NCBI GenBank assembly: GCA_025602915.1
Contig: JAHLJZ010000095.1
Coordinates: forward strand, 1-64,000
Source of the DNA: Paraphysoderma sedebokerense
Lineage: Eukaryota > Blastocladiomycota > Physodermatomycetes > Physodermatales > Physodermataceae
Direction of reading: 5' to 3'
DNA length: 64,000 nucleotides
The position numbers and the translations under genes are program-made. The notes beneath the pieces were generated by a model. That model was not told where the DNA came from, searched no databases, and worked only from the letters and a program-made list of their open reading frames with translations. Below are positions 36,128 to 47,939 of this stretch, one piece after another. Within the stretch, counting starts at the first letter, position 1; every line of letters starts with the position of its first letter.

Positions 36128-37664
36128 TTACATCTTGGCCTTCGCTTCGCCCACCCTTATGACAACTTTACCGATATTTTTTCCAGCCTAAGTTCAATAT
36201 GAGTTAGCAATGGAGAGTAGTAGGCGCAAAGAGGGGAAGAGAAATCAGCTTACAAAGAGATGCTTGATACCACGGCTAACATCTTCTAGCCCTCTGAAAT
36301 CTTGCATGTCAACCGAAAAAGATATTGTTCCTGTATCACAAATACAAGTTAGTTTCCTTATACGCTAACAACAAGCTTTGGTAATTGCACCTTTTGATAT
36401 TCCGTCGACCAAATGCGCCCAAGCTTTCATTCCACCGTCTTTCATATAATGATTCAAGAAAAATCCGATCACAGAGATAGATTTTGATAATAATAGGTAA
36501 GTCGGGACTGTATCATCAAATAATAATTTTGAATTCTGATTGGTATTTTGGTAGGCCGAGACGGAACCGATGATGAGAAGACGAGATCTGACTGCCAGTC
36601 TATACTCCTATCGTATTAGCATCACAACATTAAACATTTCAAATAGGACATCAATATACCTCTTGATAATAGTATTGAGCATCTCTCCGCCGACACCATC
36701 AAAGCAGACATCAATACCCTCGGGAAATTCTGTTTTCAAAACTTTATCCAAGTTTTCGGTTTTGTAATTTATGGGTCTATCAACACCAATACTCTACGAA
36801 TGGGTGATGTCCAACGAGAGTTAATGTCGATTGTAATCTTACACGTCCGCTAAATAAGCGTACCTTTAAATATTCCACTTTGTCCTGGGACCCGCAAGTG
36901 CCTATTACCTTGCAACCGGCCTGCTTCGCTACTTGACAAGCGATTTGACCAGTGCCACCTAGAGTGACCAGATGAATATACGCCAACAAATACAAGCAGG
37001 TCCAAAGTACAATATTTACCTGAAGCGGCAGTAACAAGAACAGTTTCTCCCGCCTTAATGTTAGCTGCTGCATGCAAAGCCAGGTAAGCAGTCAATCCGT
37101 TCACCAAGTTGAGATATTCCGGCCGAATGTCCTTGATCATACCAGTATCAGAATTAGCCATCGCGCATATTGGTTTGAATGAAAATGAAAAGGCAGAAAC
37201 ATACTGGGACTGGGAAAACCAATCTCTCGTCTATAGTCATGAACTCTGTAAAGGCGCCATATTTCATGAAAGCAACTTTGCTACCTAGTTTCACTTTCTT
37301 CACACCGTCGCCAACTGCCACTACTTCCCCCACAGCTTCAAAGCCGGCATCGAATGGCGGTCTCATTGTTGGGTCATAGCGCCCAGCGGTGAAGTTAATG
37401 TCTGAAGCGTTGATACCAAGATAATGATTTTGGATCAAAATTTCGTTCGGCTTCAGTGACTGGATGGTTGTTGACATCTACAGCCGGAGTACAAGCAATA
37501 ACTATTAGTTAATTAGCAACTAAAGAATGTAAAGGCATTGCTGAAAAGTGAGTAAGGCCTACATCAGCGGTTCGAATTTCGGTGGCTTCATCAAAGTCAT
37601 TAGATAACTTCTTGACAACGATTTTGCGAAAAGAAGTGGGAAGATCTGGCTTGGAATTTGGCAT
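36128..37664 (-). CDS. Quinone oxidoreductase-like dehydrogenase (ZADH2/PTGR3-type MDR)
   Basis: Eight exons: 37664-37563, 37477-37205, 37131-37020, 36958-36864, 36793-36660, 36599-36391, 36330-36254, 36187-36128; 353 aa. A medium-chain dehydrogenase/reductase of the zinc-free quinone/enone reductase type, using NADPH to reduce conjugated carbonyls or quinones. Seen: N-terminal GroES-like part with [19 protein letters not shown] and [12 protein letters not shown], the [14 protein letters not shown] block, the Rossmann motif [20 protein letters not shown] (split by an intron after S), [11 protein letters not shown], and [17 protein letters not shown], which is typical of the ZADH2/PTGR3 branch. 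No catalytic-zinc cysteine/histidine set is visible. Substrate unknown. Confidence 0.85.
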
Positions 37665-38238
37665 TTTTCTTGTAATATTGTTGGATCATATAGTAGTTGA
37701 ATGATGATGCAAAAGCTGAAGTGGTCTGCTTAAATATCTCAGACTTCACCACATTCTTCGGGTCAATTTGCTTTGTCAGACTGGCTAGCTTATTGACGGC
37801 GTTGACTTATCCGAGCGGTAAACTTGATCCGCCCATTGTTCAGTCGACCATTCCTCCTCACCGCAACATGTTGTTCATCCGACTGCGTTGCAATGTATTG
37901 ATTCGCCCAGTGTAGTGTTCATGATAGAATGTGTAAACCATTACTAATATCCGTGAATACACATTCCCTATGACTTTGTAAGCGTTATTGTTTCAACGAA
38001 AATATTGCCGAGTAACAAGATTTTGAAAGATGTTGGCAGGCCAAATAATCAAAGCCTGTTCAAAGATTTCAGTTGTTGCTAAGAATCATTCATCTTTTTT
38101 TAAGAGAAATGTCGGAGTGCAAACTTGGAATGTGTTAATTAATTTCAATATTACGCGTGCTTGAAGAGGGATTTATTCAAGGAGGTTTCTAGAATGTATC
38201 ACATCTTTAACTAAGAGAATAATTGAATTCACCAGTAG
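37665..38238. other. Intergenic region
   Basis: 574 bp between the start of the quinone reductase-like gene and the 3' end of kinesin-9. No gene or repeat seen. Confidence 0.4.
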
Positions 38239-41200
38239 CTAAATTCCAATTCTACTGGATTTGCTGGCCTTTCCTTTCTTTCCAGCTCCGGCGAATGTGG
38301 TCATCCCCTTCCTTTTATTCTTCTTCAAAGCATTATAGAATGCATAGCTGTCGGGATCCTCCGTTTTCAATTTTTCCATCTGTAGCTTATCGAACTTTTC
38401 TCCAATATCCATCAAATCATCATTTTCATTACCAGCTTCAATATTCAAGACTGTGACTTTGTCTAGGTGGCCGTATAGCTTTTCGTACCAAGTGTCAAAT
38501 TCTGATATCAATTTTTGACGTGAAGAATCGATCACATGGGAAGAATATTCAATTTCTGACTTAAGAGATTTCAGCGACGAATAAATGTTTCGGTAATTCG
38601 ATTTCAATGATTTAAGCGCGCTTAGAAGGTTCTGTTCTTCCGAAGAAGTAATAGACGAATCTCCAACATTGAACGAAGCCTCAGTTGACGAAGGATCTGA
38701 CATATAAGATACAAGGGCAATTGTTAATTGAAAAGAATAAAGGTATTCGTCAAAGTGCACCAGACCATCATATTCTTGTCCTGATTTCATTTCTCCTAAC
38801 TTCAATTTAATTTCTTCGATTTCCGCTTTGACTTTATTCAGTTGATCGGTGAATTCTTTTGCCTGTGCCTTCTTTGCTTTCAACGCCGCTGTAGAATCGT
38901 AGCCGCCCACGAATGTCGGTAGAAATTCACGCCTGAGAGAGAAAATATCTTCATACCTTTGTTCTCTTGTAATGTCTTAATAATTTCAGACCCGGGTCCT
39001 TTTTTGTAGACTTCGAACTCGTCACTTTTATTCGGAGGCTTTGTCAGCGCATTAGCTCCAACGGAATAAGGTTGTTCAATGCCACCAAGGGCGACACTTG
39101 GAGAGTCGCTAAGCGCGACCGTTACATCCCCAGTCGCAGATGTCTCTTCCACGGTCGGAATGCTCGCTTGCTAGTTGACGAAAGACCATGATGACTGATT
39201 AGAATATTTTAACTACACACACAACTCGCCGCCAAGAGATACGTACGTCGCCGCCTATGATCTTTTGCTCATCGCTCGAATCTTTTCCCGATACATTAGT
39301 CACACTGACCACGAGTTGCTTGGTATCCTTGGGGGCAGATGGGTTTGGTGCCTTTTTGTCGTCTTTCTTCTCCTGAGTTTTATTTGAATCTTTCTTTCGC
39401 TGATCATCTTTTTCTTTTCCCTGGCGGGTTGGGGTGGGCATCTGCTTCGAACCTTCCACAAAGGAGCTGCGTCTACCTAGTGGTGTTGGCCGGACAACTT
39501 GGGGAGCCTAGTGCAGAATCATATGATCAGCACGACTTATGACTGACAATCCTATACAGCTACTTACCAAACCGATACCAAATCCCGCACCATCGGTCTC
39601 ACCGACTCCATCGTCAGCTTCCAACGTCGGTTTTGAATTGGATGGACTTAATGGTGCTCGATCATTCGTCGCATTACTGGGGATCCCCAGTGTTGAATTT
39701 CGTCTACCATGGTTAGCCGGCACTGGTGGTGGTAATTGAGCGAGTTGAGTCGATAAATCATTACGCTCAGTTTCCAGTTGCTTGTAAAATATCCTGAATT
39801 GATCGAATGTCTCTTTGATTTGGCGCAAGTTGATAATCTGTTTTTATAATGTTAGAAGACGACAGTCCGAGGAGGAAGCGACCTGTGTAAACCTCGAGTT
39901 CATTCAGTTGATTGTTTACGAACAATTTCACTTTCTTCTGAATTTCATAACGCTGCCCTTCTGAAAAAGGTTCATACTGAATATGACTTCTATTTTGTAA
40001 TGTATCATGCATCGCCAACTCCTGTTTGAGTTCCTTGATTTCGCGCTCGTATTTTTTTATCAAAGCCTATGATGTAATTACTGAATCAGAGCTTGCGAGT
40101 CAACTCAATCAAATATATTTGATACCATTGGATCGTATTGAACATTAACGATAGGTGCATTGTAAACGCATTGCATTCTGGTCGCGAATCGCAAAGTTGA
40201 GACTGTTTCTTCGATATGAGATTTCTCAGCCCAAATATTTCCAATCATAACGGTATTAGAATTGCCTCCTAAGGCATCTCGCAAAACATTAGTTAACTTC
40301 GATTGACGATACGGTATGTGGTCGCTAATCTCAGAGGAGTGTTAGTCAAAAACCTGACTCGGTTTTGAAGACAAAGTTCATGTCTCACCGCTTTTTATCC
40401 GCTAATGCAAGGATGACTTGCTCTAAAAACGTTAAAGATTTGTTGATGTCTAGTGAACTCAAGTGTTAAGAAATGAAGTGATCCTCGATCAATTAAACTG
40501 CATACACATTGCTTCCTTCAAAGTTGTTCCAGAAGAATTTGTTTTCGATAGCCGTTCAGATCCAGCAAGATCCACTAGATTAAGCTTTGAGTAGATTACT
40601 CGTTCGGATGATTCATCTCTAGATCGGCTCTCCATATAAACAGTTAATATGCAATGTGATCTATTCGAATAAAAGAATATAGTCCAAAATATTAATGATC
40701 TAAAAAATGCCAATTGCGAAGAAAGTGTCCCTGCCACCTTGATGATGTTTTGTTTAGTTGATGATCCCCAATCGACCTGTTGGTTTCGCCTTCGAATAGC
40801 AAGTTCAATGCTTCTTCTTCGCTATTACAAATCTCCGTGGATAAGCCTCGGACGTATGAGCTCCCTAGTTTTACACGGTATCAGTTCTGTGAAATCAACC
40901 ATTTCCGGCTCATAAATATTTACCGTTCTTGTCTTCGATAACTGTCATACTCTCACTCCCATCAAAGTTTGGTTTCAAGAGATCGATCATTTGCTCGTTG
41001 TATATTTCAAGATAACTGATCTTGACAGTAGTTGCCATCTGTGGTCGGTCGGCGATTCCCTTGAAAATTCGAGATAAAGCGCGAGGGATAATCCCGCGAT
41101 GCTTATAATTCTCAGTTGCACCTAGAGAATATAAGTCAGTATAGAGCATTCTTTAGAATTCTTTGGGAAATAATTGGTTGTGATAGCTTCATACCAGTCA

Positions 41201-41684
41201 TTGTAAACGTTTTTCCGGCACCAGTCTGCCCATAACAAAATATAGTTCCTAGATCGACGTTAATTTAACAATCATTCAATCCGAAAACTATTAGTTTTCA
41301 ATCTGTCTTTCCACAAACCATTGTAACCATCGAATAATCCCTTCACGATAGGTTCAGCACAGTCTTCGTATACCGTTTCTTGAGAAGCGTTATGCTGTAG
41401 TTGATCGAATTTGAAAGACCAATTTTCCAGTTGGTTGTTAATAAAACTGTCTGATTTCGGTATGTGAATGTTGATTGTCTATAAAATAAGAGCAATTATC
41501 AGTCAGTAGAATTAATTAAGACATAACACTGAGCTTTCAATTCATATGTATCCGGCGCATTCCTGACCTATGAAAGATCTACAATTTGATATACCTTCTT
41601 GTCGGGCAATAACTCGATAATATCACTGGCAAAGTTTGCCGTTGGCCTCGTTCTGATGCATATTCTGATCTTAGATGATGGCAT
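38239..41684 (-). CDS. Kinesin-9 (KIF9/KIF6-type flagellar kinesin)
   Basis: Thirteen exons: 41684-41595, 41478-41319, 41248-41195, 41121-40924, 40864-40738, 40660-40506, 40449-40389, 40324-40126, 40066-39893, 39837-39568, 39507-39247, 39170-38957, 38888-38239; 870 aa. N-terminal motor with P-loop GQTGAGKT, switch I NKTSSRSH, switch II LVDLAGSE and the HIPYRQSKLTNVLRDALGGN block. After the motor, KKYEREIKELKQELAMHD and YEPFSEGQRYEI are characteristic of kinesin-9, as is the C-terminal ENK-AALKAKKAQAKEF helix. Kinesin-9 proteins work in motile cilia/flagella, in the central apparatus or along doublets. Linker regions are Lys/Asp-rich and low-complexity. Switch I is split by an intron (40661-40737); a read-through frame there is a decoy. 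Confidence 0.93.
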
Positions 41685-42354
41685 CTTGAACTTTTTTCAA
41701 GAACATATAATTAGTGAGGCACGAAAAGCAGGGCGAGTTTCGCTTTCTGTCCGCGACTTGATCAGATTCGGAACATGTTTCATTCTTCCGAAGATTAAAA
41801 TACACAAGTATGAGATCACTCATCAAGATTATTTTAAACAAAAATAGTATGTACACTATAGAAAACTACATCTTCCGCATACCCTAAGAGAGGATTGACA
41901 AGTTGATCGTCCTCCGATGCGACAGCCCTATCAATCAACACATGAAATTGGAGTATCCACCTAAAGCTCACAAATAATTATCTAATAATCCATATGCGAT
42001 GTATATCGTTTCAAGGTAATACGCCATGACATCAGTCCATTCAAACTAATAATAATCAAATCAAAAACGACTTTCATATATCTAAGATCTGTTCCCAACA
42101 GAATCAACCTTTAGGATGGAAATGGATTCAAGCCGGACCGCAGTGCGGGTGAGAATGTGAAGACGGCAAAAGATTAAAAAACAAAGAACTTACCGAGATT
42201 TGTTATTCATCTCTTATATTTCATAACGATTGCAGTCACTATCAAGGTCATAAATTGCATGACCTTATGAAAAAAGATTCAAGTCATTAAAGAAGCAAGC
42301 ATATAAGGTTGAAATTAAAGCATTACCTATTCATCGACATCTCTCTCTGTTCTT
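41685..42354. other. Intergenic region upstream of kinesin-9
   Basis: 670 bp, AT-rich; contains the kinesin-9 promoter. An open frame spanning 41599-41847 on the plus strand is antisense to exon 1 and not protein-like. No RFX-type X-box seen here. Confidence 0.4.
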
Positions 42355-43969
42355 TCATTTTCCTCCTTTTCTTCTCGCCGGAATAGCCCTTCCTTTTACA
42401 TCCTTTTGATTTTTCACTTGACGAGACGACGTTTTATCCATATCGATTTCGGCGTCTTTCTCGCCAACCACTGGTTCATCCTCTCCGATATCAGTTTCCG
42501 CGCCGGAATCAGTACTAGAAGTTACTTCAATCTTTGCTTTAAGTGGTTCTATAGTGGCAGATCTGTCTTGAGCTAGTCTTCGCTTCTTTACCGGGGAGCT
42601 TGTGGATGAATCGGAATGGGACGTTGAATGATTTTGATCGAGTAAGAATCCATACAAATGATTGATATTATCGTTGAATCCGTCATCCCATAAATCACTT
42701 TCTTCGCTTCCGTATCCCATTTCTTCTTCCAATTCATGTGTCTGCGTATCCGCGATTACGTCTTCGTCAGAATCAGCAACATCAGTAGACTCGTCTTCGG
42801 CAGACGATTGATCATTCAAAGTAGATTGTGGTATTCCTAACTCCTGTGATAATTGCTTCTGGGCTTTTTCGAGTCTACTCTGTCGCTCCATAGCCTCTGG
42901 CGAACCAGGTAACGATGAGGTACACTCGTCGTCCGTATTATCCGACGCCATCGAGCGGTCTGAAGGATTCGAGATAGCAATATCACTTTTTCGCGAACCG
43001 TCTACGGCGGCTTCGGTTGGAAAAGACGTTGGTGAGCGTGACTGACCAATACTCGAAGAACCTTCTAAAGATAAAGTGCCTTCAATTTGTTTTTCTGAAG
43101 GTTTGAACGCCTCCTCTTCCATCCTCACTTCATCCTCTTCCATATCTACGATTTCAACCACGTCATTTTGTCTAACCAAACTGTGACTCCTTTCATCTTC
43201 GACCTTCATCTTACTAGATACTTCTTCGGTTTCCTTTTTGACTTCAATCGAATCGTCAATGTCCTCTACGAAACTCCTGCTGATCGAAAACTCATATAAA
43301 TACCCCGACCCTTTCTCGGACGTGTTTTGTCGCATTGCGAACCGGTCAATCGAAAAGTTAAGGTCATATGTTGTGTCTGGTGGTATCGGGTGAGGAAACG
43401 TAGGATCTGAGCGAAGGAAATAAAACATCGGAACTTTTGAAAGCTGTGGAAAGCAGAAATGGACGACATAATCAAAGCAAGATTAGAAGATAAATGTATA
43501 GCAAAAGGAGGCCGACAAGGTCAGGATATATGAATTTACGTTTTTGATAGATACTCCGTGTGTCTTGGTGTCCACTGATATCGAGACTATGTATGACAAT
43601 GTAGAAAATATTGTTAATGAGGTTAAAGATTAAGTGGATCGGGGCTTTCGAATATGAATTTGTTACGGCAGACAACTGTTGCCGCCGGGGGCTCAACCGA
43701 AGAAAGAAAGTCAACAGAGCTGCTACATTAAAAGGACACCTACAGTGTTCTTTACTAATTCTCCTATCCACAATCCCATACATATTCCTGCCAATCACGG
43801 AAAGGCCGTCATTTGGTAAAACTATGGCGGTATTTGTACTCGGGATCGTCATGGTCACTTTGAATCGTGGCTTCCGTTTCGAGAGAGGAGTTGTATCCTG
43901 ACTCTTGGATGGAGAATTCTTGGCATGGAATGATTTCCAAAATCCGATGGTTTTATGGAAATTTGACAT
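42355..43969 (-). CDS. FHA-domain nuclear-type protein with acidic disordered tail
   Basis: Minus strand. First exon begins at 43969, a short exon is 43574-43540 and the last is 43443-42355; total about 470 aa. An FHA domain is indicated by LSVIGRN, then GIVDRRISKEHC, then (on the next exon) DTKTHGVSIKN, the expected order of phosphothreonine-binding loops. FHA domains bind pThr partners, often in DNA-damage or cell-cycle control. The remainder is Ser/Asp/Glu-rich with several SP sites and a basic cluster PVKKRRL near the C-terminus, likely a nuclear signal. Between EHC and the next conserved segment the frame must shift at about 43715-43731; only a 17-nt gap would repair it as an intron, so an indel, or use of a 59-nt intron (43723-43781) that removes the FHA core, has to be considered. 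I do not recognise the specific orthologue. Confidence 0.65.
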
Positions 43970-44489
43970 GACCCTGGGTCTTTCGAGAGAATGAATTCCG
44001 AATAATCTACTTTGGTTGTACCAAACCTATTGCCACAGTTACGGACGAGACTGTTTATACAGCAACATAAGTTCAATGTAAGTTGATTATTATTGTCGGC
44101 TTAAATGTTAGATTTTTTCTAGTCCGAGTGATTGGAATGCCGTAGGATTAATCCTTTATACCGAGCGCCCACAAACCATGACTCGGACTCGAAAGATCAA
44201 TTCGCCAATTCGCCTCCAGGTACCTTCTGCATAAATGCTGGTCATGTCCTTTTCATACAGATGATACTAAACATAAGTTATTACAGCCAAATACCATAGA
44301 TAACTTTGTAGCGATATATTGTGATGACTCGGATATAGTACTCCAAAATTGTTTTTGTCTGAATCGATCAACTATATTCAGCACTCATAATCAGGCAATG
44401 TCGCTATCGCAACTGAAGTATCATACAACCTATTTTCAGACAGTTATGCTACATTCTAACATTCATTCTAAAAGCTAACGCTATTAATT
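43970..44489. other. Intergenic region
   Basis: 520 bp between the FHA gene start and the 3' end of the coiled-coil gene. AT-rich, nothing seen. Confidence 0.4.
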
Positions 44490-47298
44490 CTAAAGGTCTA
44501 CTTTTCCGCCTCTTCCAAATTGGGATATACTCCTCTTCAATTTCTTGAGCATCCCTTTCTTTTTCCCATTTTTTTCAGATTTTACCTTTCCCATAATCTC
44601 ATTTTTAGTTTTAATTGAATTCGTTGAAATCGCCATGCCCCTCATCTTAGTCACGACAACTTCGCGTTGCAAGTATGTAATCATGTTGTCGCGTCGCTTT
44701 AATTCCTCCTGAAGTTGAGCGATAAACTGGTTTTTCTGGGCAAGCGATGCCTCACAGGTCGCAAACTTTTGAGTTTGCAAATCGTACACTGATTTCAGAC
44801 GACTAAAACTGTCACCGAGTTTCTCGTACTCAAGCAGTGTTGTCAATTGTTCCTCTGTTGAAGTGCTTTCAGTAATGATAATAACAGTAAAATATGAGAT
44901 CTAGTAATACGCACCATTGGTCGCAGTTATATCAGAAAGGCTTTTATGTAACTCCGCTTCCCGCGATTCTATGAACATTTGTTAATTGGGTCGTGACCAA
45001 GTTTATAAGTTGCAACAGTCGAAAGTAGCTTACGTGATGCTTCAACAGCCTTTGCTAACTGTTCCTCCAACTCAGCATTGCATCGTGCTAAGCTATTCAT
45101 TTTCTCTTCCAATCTTCCCACTCTCTCTGATTCTACGCGGGCAGCCACATTCAGCTTAATGTTCTCTTCCTCAACAGAGGTTAGTTGGGTCTTCAATTTA
45201 CCTTTATAAAAATAATAAGTGAGCCAACTTGACAAAGAGTGGACGAAAGAAAACTGAGATACTGACTATTATCTTCCTTTGATGATTTCAATGTCTGCTG
45301 CAAAGCAGAAATTTTACTCAAGATATCTTCGTATTGCTTCTTGAGTTGGCCTAAAGATCACTAGATTATTACGCGTTCGAATGACACCATACTACACCGA
45401 AACTTCAGACTACATACCGTGGTTGTGAGTGCCCGATTCCAGTTCCTTGCGCAGTCGTTCATTGTCTTCTTGCATGTTACGTTTTTCGCATTTCAACTGT
45501 TCGATCACACATTCCTTGTCTTTGGACTGCTGTTCGCTGACACTCAGCTCCGATTTTAATGATTCTATCGTCGCCATAGAATCTTTTAGTTGCCGCTTCA
45601 ATTCTGAAGCTTCTCTTGATAAATTGGTGATCTCCTGCACACGTTCTTTAACTGTTCGATCTGCTTCTGACTTTTCAACCATCAAACTGTTGAGAGATGA
45701 AAGCAACCGGTTAAGTCGGTCTTTTTCGCACTCCAACAGATCATTTTGTTTTCGTAATTGTTCCTCCAATTCTAAGCATTTCTGTCGGTCAGTTCCTAAG
45801 TCACGATGAAGCTGCTCTCCTTGTTCAACGCTCTCTTGGATGGCTGTGCAGAATTGTTTCCTCATCAAGTCAAATTCAGTTTTCAACTTATCATGCTCTT
45901 TTTCTTTTTGATGTAGTTGAGATAATGTCTGCTCATATCGTTGGCGGTGCAAAAGAACATCACGTTCGCTGAGCATCAATTTCGCGTCAGATGCACGAAG
46001 GTCCTGTTGTTGCTGTGAGATGACAGCTTGCGATTGATGATGGCTGTACTGGTATTCTACAACTCGTTGTTGAAAATTTGTGACCATATCATGAAGATTG
46101 GCCGTTTCGGTTTGATGAGTGGAGTGGAGTCGTTCTTTAGTTGTACATTCATAAAATTCATTTCAAGTAAATTAAATTATCAGATTAATAGCGAGCTAAG
46201 ATAATAGGGGGATAAAAGTCAACTTACCAATACACTCAAATAATTCCGAATTCATGGACAGCAGCTGTTTTAATTTTGATTGCTGAATCTGGATGGAAGA
46301 TTCCATTTCCTCCATCTGCGACCTGAGCGTACTTTCTTTTATTTCTAATGAAAAATGCACTTGTAAGACAAAAAATATCAGACTTTTATAGACTGTTGAA
46401 AACTTACTCATATCTTTCACGATCTTTTTATCAAGTCTCATTCGTCTTTCTCCAACCTAATACCAAGTAAATCAGTTCACATTTCTCCTGCCTGTCATAA
46501 AGGAGAGAGAGATAGAATATTACAAACCATATTCAAAAATCTTAACTCATCGATTTCATTCCTCAAGTCTCCAATATTTTCTTTGGCTTTGTTGCTTACT
46601 CGGAACTTGCGCAGGAGTGAATTCATCGCGTTTTTCACCTTATTCTGCTTCTTTGAATTGGAATTGATTGAAGAAATAGAGCCTTGCGGCGATATTGGTA
46701 GAGAATGTTTGCTTTCAGTAGCAGCAGAGAGCACAGATTTATGATCAGACGCATTCGATTGGATTGTTTGGTGGACAAGTGAAAGAGAAGAAGTTGACGA
46801 TGTGGGAAAAGCAGAAGCTGGTAAATTTCGACAGGATGGAGTAGGAGTAAGCGAAAGAGAGGATGATTGAGTGGACGAATAGGAAAATGATTTATCAGAG
46901 ACTTTTTCGGATAAAATATCTTCGTTAGACGAGTTACTATCGGCTGCTCGCGAAATCGGTGACAACGGAGGATATCGTGAAGGGATGGGGGATGTAGTTG
47001 AATTGCCGTTATTTCCGAGGTATTTGTCAGTTACGCTTGCTGAAAAATTGTTTGTCGGTGATATTTCAGGTGTTTTGGAAAAGTCTGGTTGCTTTGCAGA
47101 GACTGAGAGTAACGGATCTTCTGTTGGATATCGCGAGGGGATTGTGGTCATGGTGAGTTTATCTGTGGTATCCTCTGGGGATGGAGAAACTGAAATTGAT
47201 GTTTTTGGATGAAGGATGGGGGATTTAATGAAGTCGTTGGGTTTCAGGGATGATGATGAGGAAGAGGATTCAGGATATCTTGATGGAATGGCGGCCAT
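44490..47298 (-). CDS. Large coiled-coil protein with IPSRYP repeats
   Basis: Eight exons: 47298-46528, 46456-46408, 46344-46228, 46134-45418, 45350-45267, 45201-45034, 44968-44915, 44854-44490; 774 aa. Residues 1-240 are Ser/Pro-rich and disordered, carrying three copies of IPSRYP (residues 4-9, 53-58, 105-110), each of the first two followed about 20 residues on by a DFxK[S/T]P motif. From about residue 225 to 700 the protein is almost continuous coiled coil (for example QQQQDLRASDAKLML, LRKQNDLLECEKDRLNRLL). The last 30 residues are very basic (KSEKNGKKKGMLKKLKRS). Such proteins serve as scaffolds, tethers or basal-body/centrosome parts; no family recognised. The ATG at 47298 starts the first repeat; an open extension upstream to 47544 is Cys/His-rich but unlike the rest. 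Confidence 0.75.
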
Positions 47299-47939
47299 TT
47301 TCAGCGGCGATTTCGAGGAATGTATGGTAAGGTGAGGTAGAGATTGCAGAGAGGAGAGGGATGTGGTGAGAAGACAGGGACAATCGATGATATGATGTAT
47401 GGTATGGAATGATGAGCAGTATCTGTGATGGCGGGATGGAGGAATTCCCTCTGCCGAGCGTGCTGGCTCCGACGGGCCTTTCTTCGCGCATAATTCGCAA
47501 GGGAACGCGACGAGGGAATGCTTGACTGTAATGGTAAACGGCAATAGAACCTTTTAAATGATTCCAGCAACATATGTTTATAAATCGGAGGATCAATACG
47601 TAGGCCTTGTCAATCTCTAAGCCGGAAGGGGTTGTGCTCTTGCGCTGCAGACCTCGCTTTGGTCAGAACATTCAAGATCAGGTCGACTTGAAAAGAATAC
47701 CTTGAGCTAGGGAGAGAAGATGCGCCAAACTGTGGACTCTACACAATGTTATATTAGATTCATCAACAGAATGCGAAATACAAAGCTCTATATACTAATC
47801 GACGTGGCAGCAACAATTAAAAAGCAATAAAGACCATTCTTAATCTTATTCCTGATCTCATTTCTACATCTCTATTCATATCAAAATATCATATGCAACA
47901 ACTAGCCATGTCCGCCTACCAGAAACAGAGTGACAGCTT
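47299..47939. other. Intergenic region
   Basis: 640 bp between the coiled-coil gene start and the 3' end of the RING gene. The first 250 bp are open in frame with the coiled-coil gene but look like a leader. No other feature. Confidence 0.4.

Noticed and set aside
38889-38956. 24-nt intron in kinesin-9 ending at the first cag
   Set aside because: Too short; the acceptor 68 nt downstream of the donor gives a normal intron and the family sequence ENK-AALKAKK.
40661-40737. Read-through of the kinesin motor giving a hydrophobic segment in place of switch I
   Set aside because: Extending the previous exon by 39 nt and using the acceptor at 40661-40663 restores the canonical NKTSSRSH, so the hydrophobic segment is intron.
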